This document shows positions 42,701 to 50,212 of a stretch of DNA of 64,000 nt, piece by piece. The position numbers and the translations under genes are program-made. The notes beneath the pieces were generated by a model. That model saw nothing but the letters and a program-made list of their open reading frames with translations, had not been told where the DNA came from and did not search any database. The DNA lies in the NCBI GenBank assembly GCA_030425195.1, contig JAUIAV010000001.1:186001-250000 (forward strand), in the 5' to 3' direction. How positions within the stretch are numbered: the first letter of the stretch is position 1; the number at the start of each line of letters is the position of its first letter. This DNA is from Gammaproteobacteria bacterium. Its GTDB lineage: Bacteria; Pseudomonadota; Gammaproteobacteria; Pseudomonadales; Azotimanducaceae.

Positions 42701-43048
42701 GGGGGCGAGATCCTGCTTCAGCAACCGGTCGTAGCGGAACGGAAATTTCTCCGCCGACTCCTCGAGAAAGAAGTCGAACGGATTGAGCACCACCATCTCC
42801 GCAATCACCTCGACGTGAAAGCTGAGCGACTGCGTCTTCTCCGGAAAGACGAACCGGGCCAGGTGGTTGCCGAAGGGGTCCTGCTGCCAGTTGACGAAAT
42901 GATCCCCCGGCTCCACCTTCAGCGAATAGGACCGGATGGGCGTGCGGGTGTGCGGCGCCGGCCGCAACCGCACTACGTGAGGTGACAGCGCCACCGGACG
43001 GTCGAACTGATAGTCGGTGCGGTGACTGATGGCGACGTGTATGGCCAT
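39788..43048 (-). CDS. Transglutaminase-like protein with DUF2126 domain
   Basis: A 1086-residue cytoplasmic protein. Residues 1-110 form the bacterial transglutaminase N-terminal region. The papain-like core follows with Cys181 (GSCRDSAW), His230 (LHAWAE) and Asp246 (GLDPTSG). The remaining 750 or so residues are the DUF2126 region (GEPTFVSIDDM, TGGGNHVTLGG, SGRYLD-like sections). Such proteins occur beside Anbu proteases, ATP-grasp ligases and alpha-E proteins, a set proposed to make and degrade peptide conjugates. Here Anbu precedes it by 11 bases but the ATP-grasp and alpha-E genes are absent. Confidence 0.93.
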   Translation of the reverse strand: MAIHVAISHRTDYQFDRPVALSPHVVRLRPAPHTRTPIRSYSLKVEPGDHFVNWQQDPFGNHLARFVFPEKTQSLSFHVEVIAEMVVLNPFDFFLEESAEKFPFRYDRLLKQDLAPYLKISERGERLMHWLSSVERKRKQPIVDFLVALNQRLQADLRYEIRLEAGVQTCEETLERQSGSCRDSAWLLVQILRHLGLAARFVSGYLVQLTADEKALDGPSGPEADFTDLHAWAEVFLPGAGWVGLDPTSGLFAGEGHIPLACTPEPATAAAITGATDVCETTLIYANTVERIYEDPRVTRPFGDSQWQAIDALGEQVDRDLKKARVKLTMGGEPTFVSIDDMEGQEWNNAALGEKKRQLSGELLKRLRERLGPGGMLHYGQGKWYPGEPLPRWALTLFWRRDGKPVWRNDRWLADEQQDYGHDAADAERLMKQITSGLGLPGNRVVTAFENSAYYLWKESTLPRNVTPENSKLKDPLERKRLARLFARGIDAPAGYALPLKHVSVGDEDYWQTGPWPFRVGKLLLVPGDSPMGLRIPLDSLPWRKPDELEPDRDPFEDLSQIGDRRKQRSEARDVSREIVHTALCVEARQGRLYIFMPPLTRFEHYLELIEVIGAAAAKVRLPVVLEGYEPPRDPRMDLLKITPDPGVIEVNIHPSASWKALVENTRLLYEEARLTRLGTEKFMLDGRHSGTGGGNHVTLGGPTPAESPFLKRPHVLRSLITFWQHHPALSYLFSGLFIGPTSQAPRIDEARDDNLYELEIAFDRLPGKDSEKPWLVDRVLRNFLVDLTGNTHRAEFCIDKLYSPDSAAGRLGLVEFRGFEMPPHPEMSLAQMLLIRALFACFWKRPYHHRLIRWGTELHDRFMLGHYIWEDMSDVVAFLRDQGYEFELEWFEAFREFRFPRIGGMNVGGMSLELHTALEPWHVLGEESSGQGTSRYVDSSVERLQVSVHGMTSDRYIVTCNGRRVPLRASGVRGHYVGGVRYKAWEPHSALHPTIETHTPLVFDVVDVANRRSIGGCTYHVSHPGGRNYETFPVNANEAEARRQARFWPHGHQQGTIDIPPEETRPEQPYSLDLRFAPPKIGRKP

Positions 43049-43059
43049 GATGCGCGCGG

Positions 43060-43818
43060 CTACGCCTGCCCCTCTGCCTCGTCTTCCATCTGCCTGTCCC
43101 AGGTCGCACTCCAGGCGACGGGCGGCAGGTTCTGGAACGCATCCTTGAGCAGCTGATCCCAGCTCCGTTTGAGCCGGCGCAGATACTTACTGTCCTCGTT
43201 GAATCGGTAATAGCGCCCGGGCTGCAGAGATTCGGCTTCGTAGATGGACAGCTCGATGGGCGGGCCCACGGTGAGGTTGCTGCGCATGGTGGAATCCATG
43301 GACACCAGGGCGCACATGGCCGCCGTTTCCAGGCTCACGTCCGGGGACAGGATCCGGTCGAGAATGGGCTTGCCGTATTTGGTCTCCCCGATCTGCAGGT
43401 AGGTGGTGTCGGTGGAGGTGGAGATGAAGTTGCCCTGGGGATAAACCATGTACAGGGCAGGCTGCTGGTCCTGAATCTGGCCGCCCACGATGAAGAACGA
43501 CTCCACGTTGATCTTCTCCGAGGCGGTCTTCTCCTGCGCCTCCCGGCTGATCTCGCCGATGTACTCGGCCGCATCGGACATATGGTCCAGCGTCAGCAGA
43601 TTGGTCGGCTCGCTCTTGATGTCCTTCTTCACCCGGCTGATCACGCTCTGTGACGTGGCCAGGTTGCCCGAGGTCAGAATCGTGAACTGACGCTCGCCGG
43701 GCACACCGAACCCGTACATCTTGCTGTAGGTGCTGATCATGTCGACACCCGCATTGGTGCGCGAGTCCGAGACGAATACCAGACCGGAGTCGGCGGCGAT
43801 GGCAAGGCAGTAGGTCAT
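43060..43818 (-). CDS. Anbu-type proteasome-like protease
   Basis: A 252-residue Ntn-hydrolase of the Anbu (bacterial proteasome-like) family. It begins MTYCLAI, so removal of Met exposes the nucleophile Thr. SDSRTNAGVDMISTYSKM matches the conserved Anbu N-terminal part. Known Anbu proteins form open-ring or helical assemblies with weak or unknown peptidase activity. An upstream ATG in frame would add 18 residues before the Thr and would prevent self-exposure, so 43818 is preferred. It is in an operon with the transglutaminase/DUF2126 gene. Confidence 0.93.
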   Translation of the reverse strand: MTYCLAIAADSGLVFVSDSRTNAGVDMISTYSKMYGFGVPGERQFTILTSGNLATSQSVISRVKKDIKSEPTNLLTLDHMSDAAEYIGEISREAQEKTASEKINVESFFIVGGQIQDQQPALYMVYPQGNFISTSTDTTYLQIGETKYGKPILDRILSPDVSLETAAMCALVSMDSTMRSNLTVGPPIELSIYEAESLQPGRYYRFNEDSKYLRRLKRSWDQLLKDAFQNLPPVAWSATWDRQMEDEAEGQA

Positions 43819-43894
43819 GGTGTTCGGGGCCGGTTGAACCGCAAGGGGGAACCAGTTCAGTGGATCATGCAATCCTTGTCAAGAAATCCCCCTG

Positions 43895-44998
43895 TCAGGA
43901 AATCCGGGGCAGCACCCGCCGGGCTGCCAGGTCGGCCAGCCAGTGACACAGGCTCTCCTCCGTGTTGACGGCGTCGGTGAATCCGGCCTGCCGGATCTTC
44001 ACCGTGCTGACGAAGGTGGGGGGCGGCGGCAGGTCGGCGCCGTAGTTGAAACAGAGGTCTGCATAGTGATGGGACTCGCCGAGGAGATCACGCAGCTCGA
44101 TGGGCACCAGCCCATGGCGCGCGACCACTTCCCGCCAGAGATCCGACCGCGCATGCAGATAAGCGGCCAGACTCAGAGGCTCGTCCGGACCGAGCGGCAC
44201 ACCGAGGGTCTCAGCCAGAGCCGGCCACATGTCACGCCAGCTGAACACCTCCCCGTTGGTCAGATTGAAGGTCTCACCCCGGGCCGCCGGTTCTGTGGCG
44301 GCCCAGAGGCAAGCGCGCCCCACTAGCCGCACGTCCGCCGCCTCCCAGACCCAGTCCGCACCCCCGGGGAAGGAAAACGGCAGCCCTTCGTGGTGGCGGA
44401 GTGCGGCATAGACACCGATCACCGGCGGCAGATTCATCACCACACCATGGTTGGGCCCAACGATGAGCTGCGGACGCAGAATGGTGAACGCGTAGCCGTG
44501 CTGCGCCGCCTGTGCCCGGAGGAAATCCTCGTGCAGCCAGTAGAAGTTCGGGTGCTCCACCCGGGGTTGAGATTCTCTGGCGGGAATACGCATGGGCTGC
44601 ACGGCGGCGCCGTAGGCCTTGGTGCCCTGAAGCAGGGTCACGTGCCGCAGATTTCCTCGAGCGGCCAGAGGCTTCATGAGGTTCTCCAGCATGCGGCCGT
44701 TGGTCCCGATCTGCTCCGGGTCCGCCCAGCCGGGCACGAGCCCGGGCAGCTCGTGCACGGCTGCATAGACCACGTGGGAGACATCCGGCAGTTCGCCGAC
44801 CACCCGTGCACATAGAGCCGGATCCTTCAGGTCCACGGAGAAGTGCGCCAGATCGAGATCCGCCAGCAGTTCGGGTGCGCGCCGGGACAGGGTGATCACG
44901 GACCAGCCCGCTTCCGCAAACGCCCGGGCCGCGGCCGTGCCCACCAGGCCGGAGGCACCGGCTATCAGCACGGCTCCGTTCGGGGATGGGTCTGCCAT
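43895..44998 (-). CDS. PRISE-type NAD(P)-dependent reductase (extended SDR)
   Basis: A 367-residue extended SDR. The cofactor motif is IAGASGLVG. In place of YxxxK it has GTKAYG and, later, PNFYWLHEDFL, the two elements that supply Lys and Tyr in progesterone 5-beta-reductase/iridoid synthase (PRISE) enzymes. These reduce enone double bonds with NADPH. LRPQLIVGPNHG and FNLTNGEVFSWRDMWP are also typical. The ATG at 44998 is chosen over an earlier one that adds an uncharacteristic 28 residues. It is upstream of the Anbu operon with a 76-base gap. Confidence 0.88.
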   Translation of the reverse strand: MADPSPNGAVLIAGASGLVGTAAARAFAEAGWSVITLSRRAPELLADLDLAHFSVDLKDPALCARVVGELPDVSHVVYAAVHELPGLVPGWADPEQIGTNGRMLENLMKPLAARGNLRHVTLLQGTKAYGAAVQPMRIPARESQPRVEHPNFYWLHEDFLRAQAAQHGYAFTILRPQLIVGPNHGVVMNLPPVIGVYAALRHHEGLPFSFPGGADWVWEAADVRLVGRACLWAATEPAARGETFNLTNGEVFSWRDMWPALAETLGVPLGPDEPLSLAAYLHARSDLWREVVARHGLVPIELRDLLGESHHYADLCFNYGADLPPPPTFVSTVKIRQAGFTDAVNTEESLCHWLADLAARRVLPRIS

Positions 44999-45096
44999 GT
45001 GCGGGAGCTTACCGGCCGGCCGCCGCGCACTCCAGATGACGCCTGGCCATGTGCTAGTGTGCTTCGGCACCGAGAACATCACTGGAGGAGGCGGGG

Positions 45097-45540
45097 ATGA
45101 GCATTACGGGACTCGTGCACGTCAACGTGAACTGCAGCGACTTCGACCGGTCGCTGGCGTTCTACGAGCTCCTGGGCTTCGAGCGGATGATGGACGTCCC
45201 TGCCCGGAACACGGCGGAAGTCGCCGCCGCAGTGGGCATGCCGCCCTACCAGGTGAAAGGCGCGCTGCTGAGCCTGAGCAATGCGCGCTCGCCCTTCGTT
45301 CTCGATCTGCTGGAGTGGCAGGACCCGAGCGACGACGCGCCGCCCTATCCGCACCTCTATCATCTCGGCATCGCCCGGATAGCGCTGGCGAGCGACGATC
45401 TCGACGCGGACATGGCCCGCCTGAGATCCCAGGGTGTGAAATTCCTCTCGGAACCGGCGAGCGTCACGATGTCGGGTCGCACTTCCCGATTCGTCTGTTT
45501 CAGGGATCCGGACGGAACGGTGCTGGAGCTGGTCCAGTAG
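45097..45540 (+). CDS. VOC (glyoxalase/extradiol dioxygenase) superfamily protein
   Basis: A 147-residue protein with two beta-alpha-beta-beta-beta repeats. The first opens GLVHVNVNCSDFDRSLAFYELLGFE, and the second ends RDPDGTVLELVQ; the potential metal ligands are His near residue 6, His near 90 (YHLGIARI) and Glu near the C terminus. GGAGGAGG precedes the ATG closely. Reactions in this superfamily range from glyoxalase to dioxygenase and isomerase, and nothing here settles which. It is divergent from the PRISE reductase. Confidence 0.88.
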   Translation: MSITGLVHVNVNCSDFDRSLAFYELLGFERMMDVPARNTAEVAAAVGMPPYQVKGALLSLSNARSPFVLDLLEWQDPSDDAPPYPHLYHLGIARIALASDDLDADMARLRSQGVKFLSEPASVTMSGRTSRFVCFRDPDGTVLELVQ

Positions 45541-45613
45541 GCGGATCTGAGGGCGACGGGTCCCGGTCCTTCACATTCCCTCGACACGGTCTGCTGGATA
45601 GTGTGCACAGGAA

Positions 45614-45772
45614 ATGAAAGAGGCCATCGACATGACACGTGACGTGAGAGACCGGATCGTTCGCGCCCGCGCCAGGGCAGACGTGGCGTCCCGGCAAACC
45701 TGGGAGCCTGAGATCGTCGGCGCGGTGCTGCTCCTGCTGGCGGTCCTCAGCACCGCCGGGCTTCTCGGCTGA
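45614..45772 (+). CDS. Very small single-helix membrane protein
   Basis: A 52-codon frame with AGGAA directly upstream of the ATG. The N-terminal half is charged (TRDVRDRIVRARARAD); a single hydrophobic helix follows (IVGAVLLLLAVLSTAGLLG) and ends the protein. Codon use matches its neighbours. Such one-helix proteins are often missed. A second in-frame ATG at 45632 could also start it. No family is known to me. It shares the 511-base stretch between the VOC gene and the DUF1622 gene with the short basic ORF below. Confidence 0.55.
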   Translation: MKEAIDMTRDVRDRIVRARARADVASRQTWEPEIVGAVLLLLAVLSTAGLLG

Positions 45773-45834
45773 GGCAGGAGCGGGCGGCCGTCTGAACGGG
45801 CCACCCGCCATACCCTGGGGTAAGGGTAACGGGA

Positions 45835-45927
45835 CTACTTGCGCTTGCGTGGCGCCTTGGCGGTGGTCGCGGGCTTGGCAGCCGGCTTCTTCGCTGCGGG
45901 CTTCGCTTGCGGTCTGGATTTCTTCAA
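45835..45927 (-). CDS. Short Lys/Ala/Pro-rich basic protein (histone H1-like tail)
   Basis: A TTG start preceded at six bases by a perfect AAAGGAG ribosome binding site opens a 30-residue product made almost only of Lys, Ala, Pro and Arg (KPAAKKPAAKPA, ending APRKRK). This resembles the DNA-binding tails of bacterial histone H1-like proteins. The composition is far from that of random frames here. The 124 bases between it and DUF1622 contain an A-rich island (about 45996-46040) that could hold its promoter. Too short for domain evidence. Confidence 0.5.
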   Translation of the reverse strand: MKKSRPQAKPAAKKPAAKPATTAKAPRKRK

Positions 45928-46051
45928 TGCCTGCTCCTTTCAGTGGCGTTGACGGGTGCACTCCAACCCTGGAGGCGGAGGGCATTCTCTACCTCCAAAA
46001 CAAAAAGAAAAGCAAATTAAAAGAGTCGTCTAAACAAATTTTACTGATCGA

Positions 46052-46429
46052 TCAGCGTGATCTGACGTCATTCCCGACTGTGTTCACGCCTTCTTCCGGT
46101 TGCCACGGCCAGCGGCCTTCGACCTCCAGATGCAGGGTGACGCTGAGGAAGGAGCGGATCAGGATGATCAGACCGAGAACGGCCACGTTCTCCAGGGTAT
46201 CGGCAACCACCACGGTGCGGATGATGTCGCCCGCTATCAGGAATTCGAGGCCGAGGATGATCGAGCGGCCGAGTTGCTGCCGATAGGTCCGATACGCGAC
46301 GCCTGAGGGCAGCCGCCTGAACGTGTTCAGGAACACGACCGTCGCAACCGTCGAGCCTGCGACCACCACGACGACGCCGAACGCCTCGATCGAGTACCCG
46401 GCCAGTGAAATGATCTCGGTGAACTGCAT
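46052..46429 (-). CDS. DUF1622 family membrane protein
   Basis: A 125-residue protein with three hydrophobic segments. It contains GRSIILGLEFLIAGDIIRTV and LIILIRSFLSVTLHLEVEGRWPW, which match the DUF1622 family. Function is unknown. The chosen ATG at 46429 begins MQFTEIISLAG; an earlier start would add a Cys/His segment (GCPACDGLQSSH) that does not resemble the family. A 12-base palindrome (CTGATCGATCAG) overlaps its stop codon. Confidence 0.85.
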   Translation of the reverse strand: MQFTEIISLAGYSIEAFGVVVVVAGSTVATVVFLNTFRRLPSGVAYRTYRQQLGRSIILGLEFLIAGDIIRTVVVADTLENVAVLGLIILIRSFLSVTLHLEVEGRWPWQPEEGVNTVGNDVRSR

Positions 46430-46548
46430 GGCATGACATACCTGAGGGATGAACCCGGGATTATGGCTGCTCTGGAGTCCGTCACAAGCCGGGCAACCGA
46501 TGGTAATGTGTCCGCCCACATTCCGTTCAGACAAAGGGGAGTCGAACG

Positions 46549-47529
46549 ATGAAACCGTTCTCGAAGGTCTTTTCCATCCGGCCGGACGTCCACGGAACCA
46601 TGAACGGCGCGCTGCTGGCCGCGCTGCTCGTCATCGCGCCGGCCTCGTCGGCCGAGGAGCGATGGTATCCCTCGAAATACGGTGCCGAAGACACCCTGGG
46701 GGCCGTGAACAACCTGTCGGAGGACGGCGTCAGACAGGCGGCTGCGCTGGTGAAGCTGGGAAAAACCTACCCGCTCGGCGTGCCGACCGGACCCGAAACA
46801 CCCGCCTATCCACCCCGATGGTCTCATATCACCGTGCTCCAGCTCGGAGCCAGCGACGGCGCCACGCTCGGCTCGAATCAGGCCACCAGCTACGACGACC
46901 TGCTCACCACCTACATGGGTGTGGGCAGCCAGATCGACGGGCTCGGCCACATGGGTATCAATCATCTCTACTACAACGGCACACCGGCCGCGGAGTTCGC
47001 CGGCGCGGCGGGGCTCCGGAAATTTTCCACCCACGAGATACCCCCCATCGTCACCCGGGGCGTCCTCCTCGACATGACCATCGAGCTCGGGCAGAACCCC
47101 CTGCCCGCGGGGACGGCCTTCAACCGCCAGGAAATCGAATCCGCGGCTCGCAGGGCGGGCGTGAAAATCCGGAAAGGGGACGTGGTGCTGTTTCATACGG
47201 GGTGGCTGACGAAAGCGGATTCTGATCCGGCCGGATTCATCGCCCGGCAGCCGGGACTCGGTGTGGAAGGCGCCCGCTATCTCGCGGATCTCGGCGTGGT
47301 CGCGATCGGCGCCGACACCGCTGCACTGGAAGCGATCCCTCATGAGGATCCGGCCACGGCTTTCCCCGTGCACACGGAGCTGCTGGCGAAGAACGGCGTC
47401 TACATTCTGGAGGTGATGAACACCACGGAGCTTGCCGCGGACGGTGCGACAGAGTTCCTGTTCGTACTCGGTCAGCCGCGCTTCGTGGGATCGGTGCAGG
47501 CGATCATCAACCCGGTGGCGATCCGCTGA
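46549..47529 (+). CDS. Cyclase-family protein (kynurenine formamidase-like), exported
   Basis: A 326-residue protein with an N-terminal hydrophobic export signal (MNGALLAALLVIAPASSAEE within residues 18-37), so a shorter start at 46600 is possible. The cyclase fold follows. The metal-binding region reads GVGSQIDGLGHMGINH; the usual HxGTHxDxxxH is altered to S-Q-x-D-x-x-x-H, as in a known secreted branch of the family. GDVVLFHTGW is the second conserved element. Members hydrolyse N-formyl or amide bonds; the substrate here is unknown. Confidence 0.85.
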   Translation: MKPFSKVFSIRPDVHGTMNGALLAALLVIAPASSAEERWYPSKYGAEDTLGAVNNLSEDGVRQAAALVKLGKTYPLGVPTGPETPAYPPRWSHITVLQLGASDGATLGSNQATSYDDLLTTYMGVGSQIDGLGHMGINHLYYNGTPAAEFAGAAGLRKFSTHEIPPIVTRGVLLDMTIELGQNPLPAGTAFNRQEIESAARRAGVKIRKGDVVLFHTGWLTKADSDPAGFIARQPGLGVEGARYLADLGVVAIGADTAALEAIPHEDPATAFPVHTELLAKNGVYILEVMNTTELAADGATEFLFVLGQPRFVGSVQAIINPVAIR

Positions 47530-47542
47530 GGCACCGGCGGAT

Positions 47543-48322
47543 TCATCTCGGCGAGCGCCCGTAAACCAGGCCGAGCCCCTGAGTCCGGTATCCCAGCAGC
47601 ACGAGCAGATCGTCCGAGGCGTTATCCACCACCTCTGCATCCAGGGACAGGAACCAGTTTTCCTGTGTCCGGTAGATCGGTCTGGTGTACCAGCCGAACA
47701 GCGCAGCCCGCGGCAGACCGGACCGGTTGCAGCCGGTTCTGTGCAGGACCCTGCTCTCGAACACCATGATCGTTCCCGCCGGTGCGATCACGGGCACCGC
47801 AGCTTCGGCGAGCACAGACTCATCCACGTCGTCCGCCGCCCGATGGCTGCCCGGCACAACTTCCGTCGCCCCGTTGTCAGCCGTGAAATCGTCGAGAAGA
47901 AACGCGAAGTTCATACCCTGAGGATCGGCCGGCCAGGGTTTCGGCATGAAGAGCTGATCCGCATGCAGGACGCCGCCTTCGCTGCCCGGCTCCGCGATGT
48001 TGGCGGAGATGTTACCCAGCAGCGCCGGCCAGCCGATCACTTCATCGAGGAGCGCCAGAACGACCGGTAACGCAACGAGCTCGCGGAAGACCGGCGCCCG
48101 ATTGAGGATGTTCCAGACCCTGACGTTCTTCTCGCCGTAGTCGAGTCCGAACCGGTCGGCTTCGCGCTTCAGCACCCGATCCTCCTCGGCTGCTGCGTAG
48201 GTCGCCTCGCGGGCGAGCTGCAGCCGGGACGGTGTCACCTGGCCCGATATCAGCGCCAGCCCGTATTCCCGGATGTGTTCTCCGGCCTCTCTGGCATTGT
48301 CGACGATGGGCGGCAGCATCAT
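47543..48322 (-). CDS. Phytanoyl-CoA dioxygenase (PhyH) family protein
   Basis: A 259-residue Fe(II)/2-oxoglutarate oxygenase. Ligands are His119 and Asp121 (VLHADQL) and His193 (RVLHRTGCNRSG), numbered from the second ATG. VPGSHR lies between them. The ATG pair at its start overlaps the stop of the ThDP enzyme gene, so the two are translationally coupled. That coupling suggests consecutive steps, for example decarboxylation or carboligation of a 2-oxo acid and hydroxylation, but no substrate can be named. Confidence 0.9.
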   Translation of the reverse strand: MMLPPIVDNAREAGEHIREYGLALISGQVTPSRLQLAREATYAAAEEDRVLKREADRFGLDYGEKNVRVWNILNRAPVFRELVALPVVLALLDEVIGWPALLGNISANIAEPGSEGGVLHADQLFMPKPWPADPQGMNFAFLLDDFTADNGATEVVPGSHRAADDVDESVLAEAAVPVIAPAGTIMVFESRVLHRTGCNRSGLPRAALFGWYTRPIYRTQENWFLSLDAEVVDNASDDLLVLLGYRTQGLGLVYGRSPR

Positions 48323-50070
48323 CGCAGCGGGATGTTCTCGTAGTACGGGATCATGATCTGATCCGGCACGCTCGGATCGCCCACCAGAGCCGGTATGGCC
48401 GGATTGATGACATCCGGGTCCACGATCAGGTTGATGCAGGTGGGCCGCCGCGAGGCCAGCGCTTCCCGGACCGCCGGTGCGATCCGCTCGTACTCGGTGA
48501 CGGTTTCCCCGGCGCCTCCGAAGGCGATCGCCACCTGATCGTAGCTCGTGCTGGCCAGGCTGACGATGCTGCGACGGTTCTCACCGAACACGATGTCCTG
48601 ACCGGTTCTGGAGATTCCCCAGCAGGCGTTGTTGAGAACGATGGTCAGAATCGGCAGCTGGTGCCGGACCATGGTGTCGAACTCCTGAATGTTGAAACCC
48701 ACCGCGCCATCCCCAGAGAAGATGGCCACCGAACGGTCAGGATTGGCGATGGCGCTGCCGATGGCAAATCCCTGCGATATCCCGAGACAGCCGAGATAGC
48801 CGTTCTGCATGCAAAGGCCCGGGCCCGCGGAACGCGCCGTCACACTCGCCCAGCCGGAGGACTCACCGCCGTCGATCACGACGACCGTATTCTCCTCCAG
48901 CGCGTCCATGGCGGCCTTCACCGCGTGATACGGGTGCAGAATGCCGGGTTTCGTTTCCTTCGGTGCGTCGGCAAACAGGGGTTCGAACGGATAGCGCCCG
49001 CTCTGCAGGGTCTGCAGCCACTCGCTTCTGTCGGACCAGGCGCTATCCGCGCAGGCATCTGTCAACGCTTCGAAGGTTTCCGCGCAATCCGCAATCACCG
49101 CCTGATCGACGGGCCGGAGACGACCGATCTCACCACCATCGAGGTCAATCTGGATCACCGTAGCACCATCCGGCACGATGGCGCCGGACCGGCCACTCAG
49201 ATACATCCCCGCCCGCGCACCCGCCATCATCACGAGATCGGGAGCCTTACCCCGCGCCACCGCCCCGCCGATGGCCGCGACCCCGCCCACGTACTGCGGG
49301 TGGTGCTCGGGCAGAATGCCCCTGGCCATGGTGTTGGCGGCCACCGGTATCCCCGTCCGCTCCACGAAACCCCGGAGCGCACCGGAACAGCGCGAGAACA
49401 CTGCCCCGCCACCGGCGATGATCACGGGGCGCTCGGCCCCGCGGAGAAGCTCGAGCATCCGGTCGACGGCACCGCGCGACGGGGCAGGTCGATCCGGTGC
49501 CACCAGGCGCCTGTCGACGGGAAACATGGGATCTCCCACCGGCATGAACATGACGTCGATGGGGACGTCGAGCAGCACGGGGCCCGGCCGGCCGGACGTG
49601 GCGATCCGCACCGCCTTCTCGATCAGATCCGGCAGCCGTTCCGTGTTCGTCACCCGATGTGCCCATTTGGTGACCGGCGCCACCATGGCCACCTGGTCGA
49701 TGCCCCCCTGCAGAGGGTTGGTTTCCACTTCCCGCAGCGGCGGCGAGCCGACGATGAACACCGTGGGTATGGCATCCACGTACGCACTCGTGATCGGGGT
49801 GACGGCATTGGTGAAGCCCGGACCGGCCGTCACCACACAGACGCCGAATCCCGCCTCGGACGATCGGGCGTAGGCATCCGCCGCGTGGCCGGCGGACGCC
49901 TCGTGGCGGAAATCGATCAGCCGGATGCCTTCGTCCGGGCAGGCGACGAGAAAGGCATCCAGATGGCCGCCGTGGAGAGCAAAGACATTCCGCACACCGA
50001 GCGTTGCCAGCGTCCGTGCGATCACCGCACCGCCGGTTTTCTCTTCCAGGTCAGATTTGCCGTCCCTCAT
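48319..50070 (-). CDS. Thiamine diphosphate-dependent enzyme (acetolactate synthase-like)
   Basis: A 583-residue enzyme with the three ThDP domains in order. The catalytic Glu is in FRHEASAGHAADAYAR. The central domain contains PVIIAGGGAVFS. The C-terminal domain has GDGAVGFNIQEFDT followed by LNN, the magnesium-ThDP motif. The family includes acetolactate synthase, oxalyl-CoA decarboxylase and benzoylformate decarboxylase. No regulatory subunit gene is adjacent, so branched-chain amino acid synthesis is unlikely; a catabolic decarboxylase or ligase is more plausible. It overlaps the PhyH gene downstream. Confidence 0.9.
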   Translation of the reverse strand: MRDGKSDLEEKTGGAVIARTLATLGVRNVFALHGGHLDAFLVACPDEGIRLIDFRHEASAGHAADAYARSSEAGFGVCVVTAGPGFTNAVTPITSAYVDAIPTVFIVGSPPLREVETNPLQGGIDQVAMVAPVTKWAHRVTNTERLPDLIEKAVRIATSGRPGPVLLDVPIDVMFMPVGDPMFPVDRRLVAPDRPAPSRGAVDRMLELLRGAERPVIIAGGGAVFSRCSGALRGFVERTGIPVAANTMARGILPEHHPQYVGGVAAIGGAVARGKAPDLVMMAGARAGMYLSGRSGAIVPDGATVIQIDLDGGEIGRLRPVDQAVIADCAETFEALTDACADSAWSDRSEWLQTLQSGRYPFEPLFADAPKETKPGILHPYHAVKAAMDALEENTVVVIDGGESSGWASVTARSAGPGLCMQNGYLGCLGISQGFAIGSAIANPDRSVAIFSGDGAVGFNIQEFDTMVRHQLPILTIVLNNACWGISRTGQDIVFGENRRSIVSLASTSYDQVAIAFGGAGETVTEYERIAPAVREALASRRPTCINLIVDPDVINPAIPALVGDPSVPDQIMIPYYENIPLR

Positions 50071-50212
50071 CGCTCATCCCGCCGTTCTTCCCCCGTCGCC
50101 GGTTACGATACTCGATTTTGAGAACGGTGCGCCTGGAAGAGTTTTCGCCCCATGTCCGAAGCCGTTATAGAATCCAGCGGAAACCCTCGCCAACATGATG
50201 CCGGGGCATCCC

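Noticed and set aside
40082-42985. Long plus-strand frames opposite the transglutaminase/DUF2126 gene
   Set aside because: Antisense shadows of a well-supported gene; no domains and no start signals.
46044-46055. Twelve-base palindrome CTGATCGATCAG at the DUF1622 stop
   Set aside because: It could be a weak terminator or a protein site, but it is short and overlaps the coding end, so it is not called.
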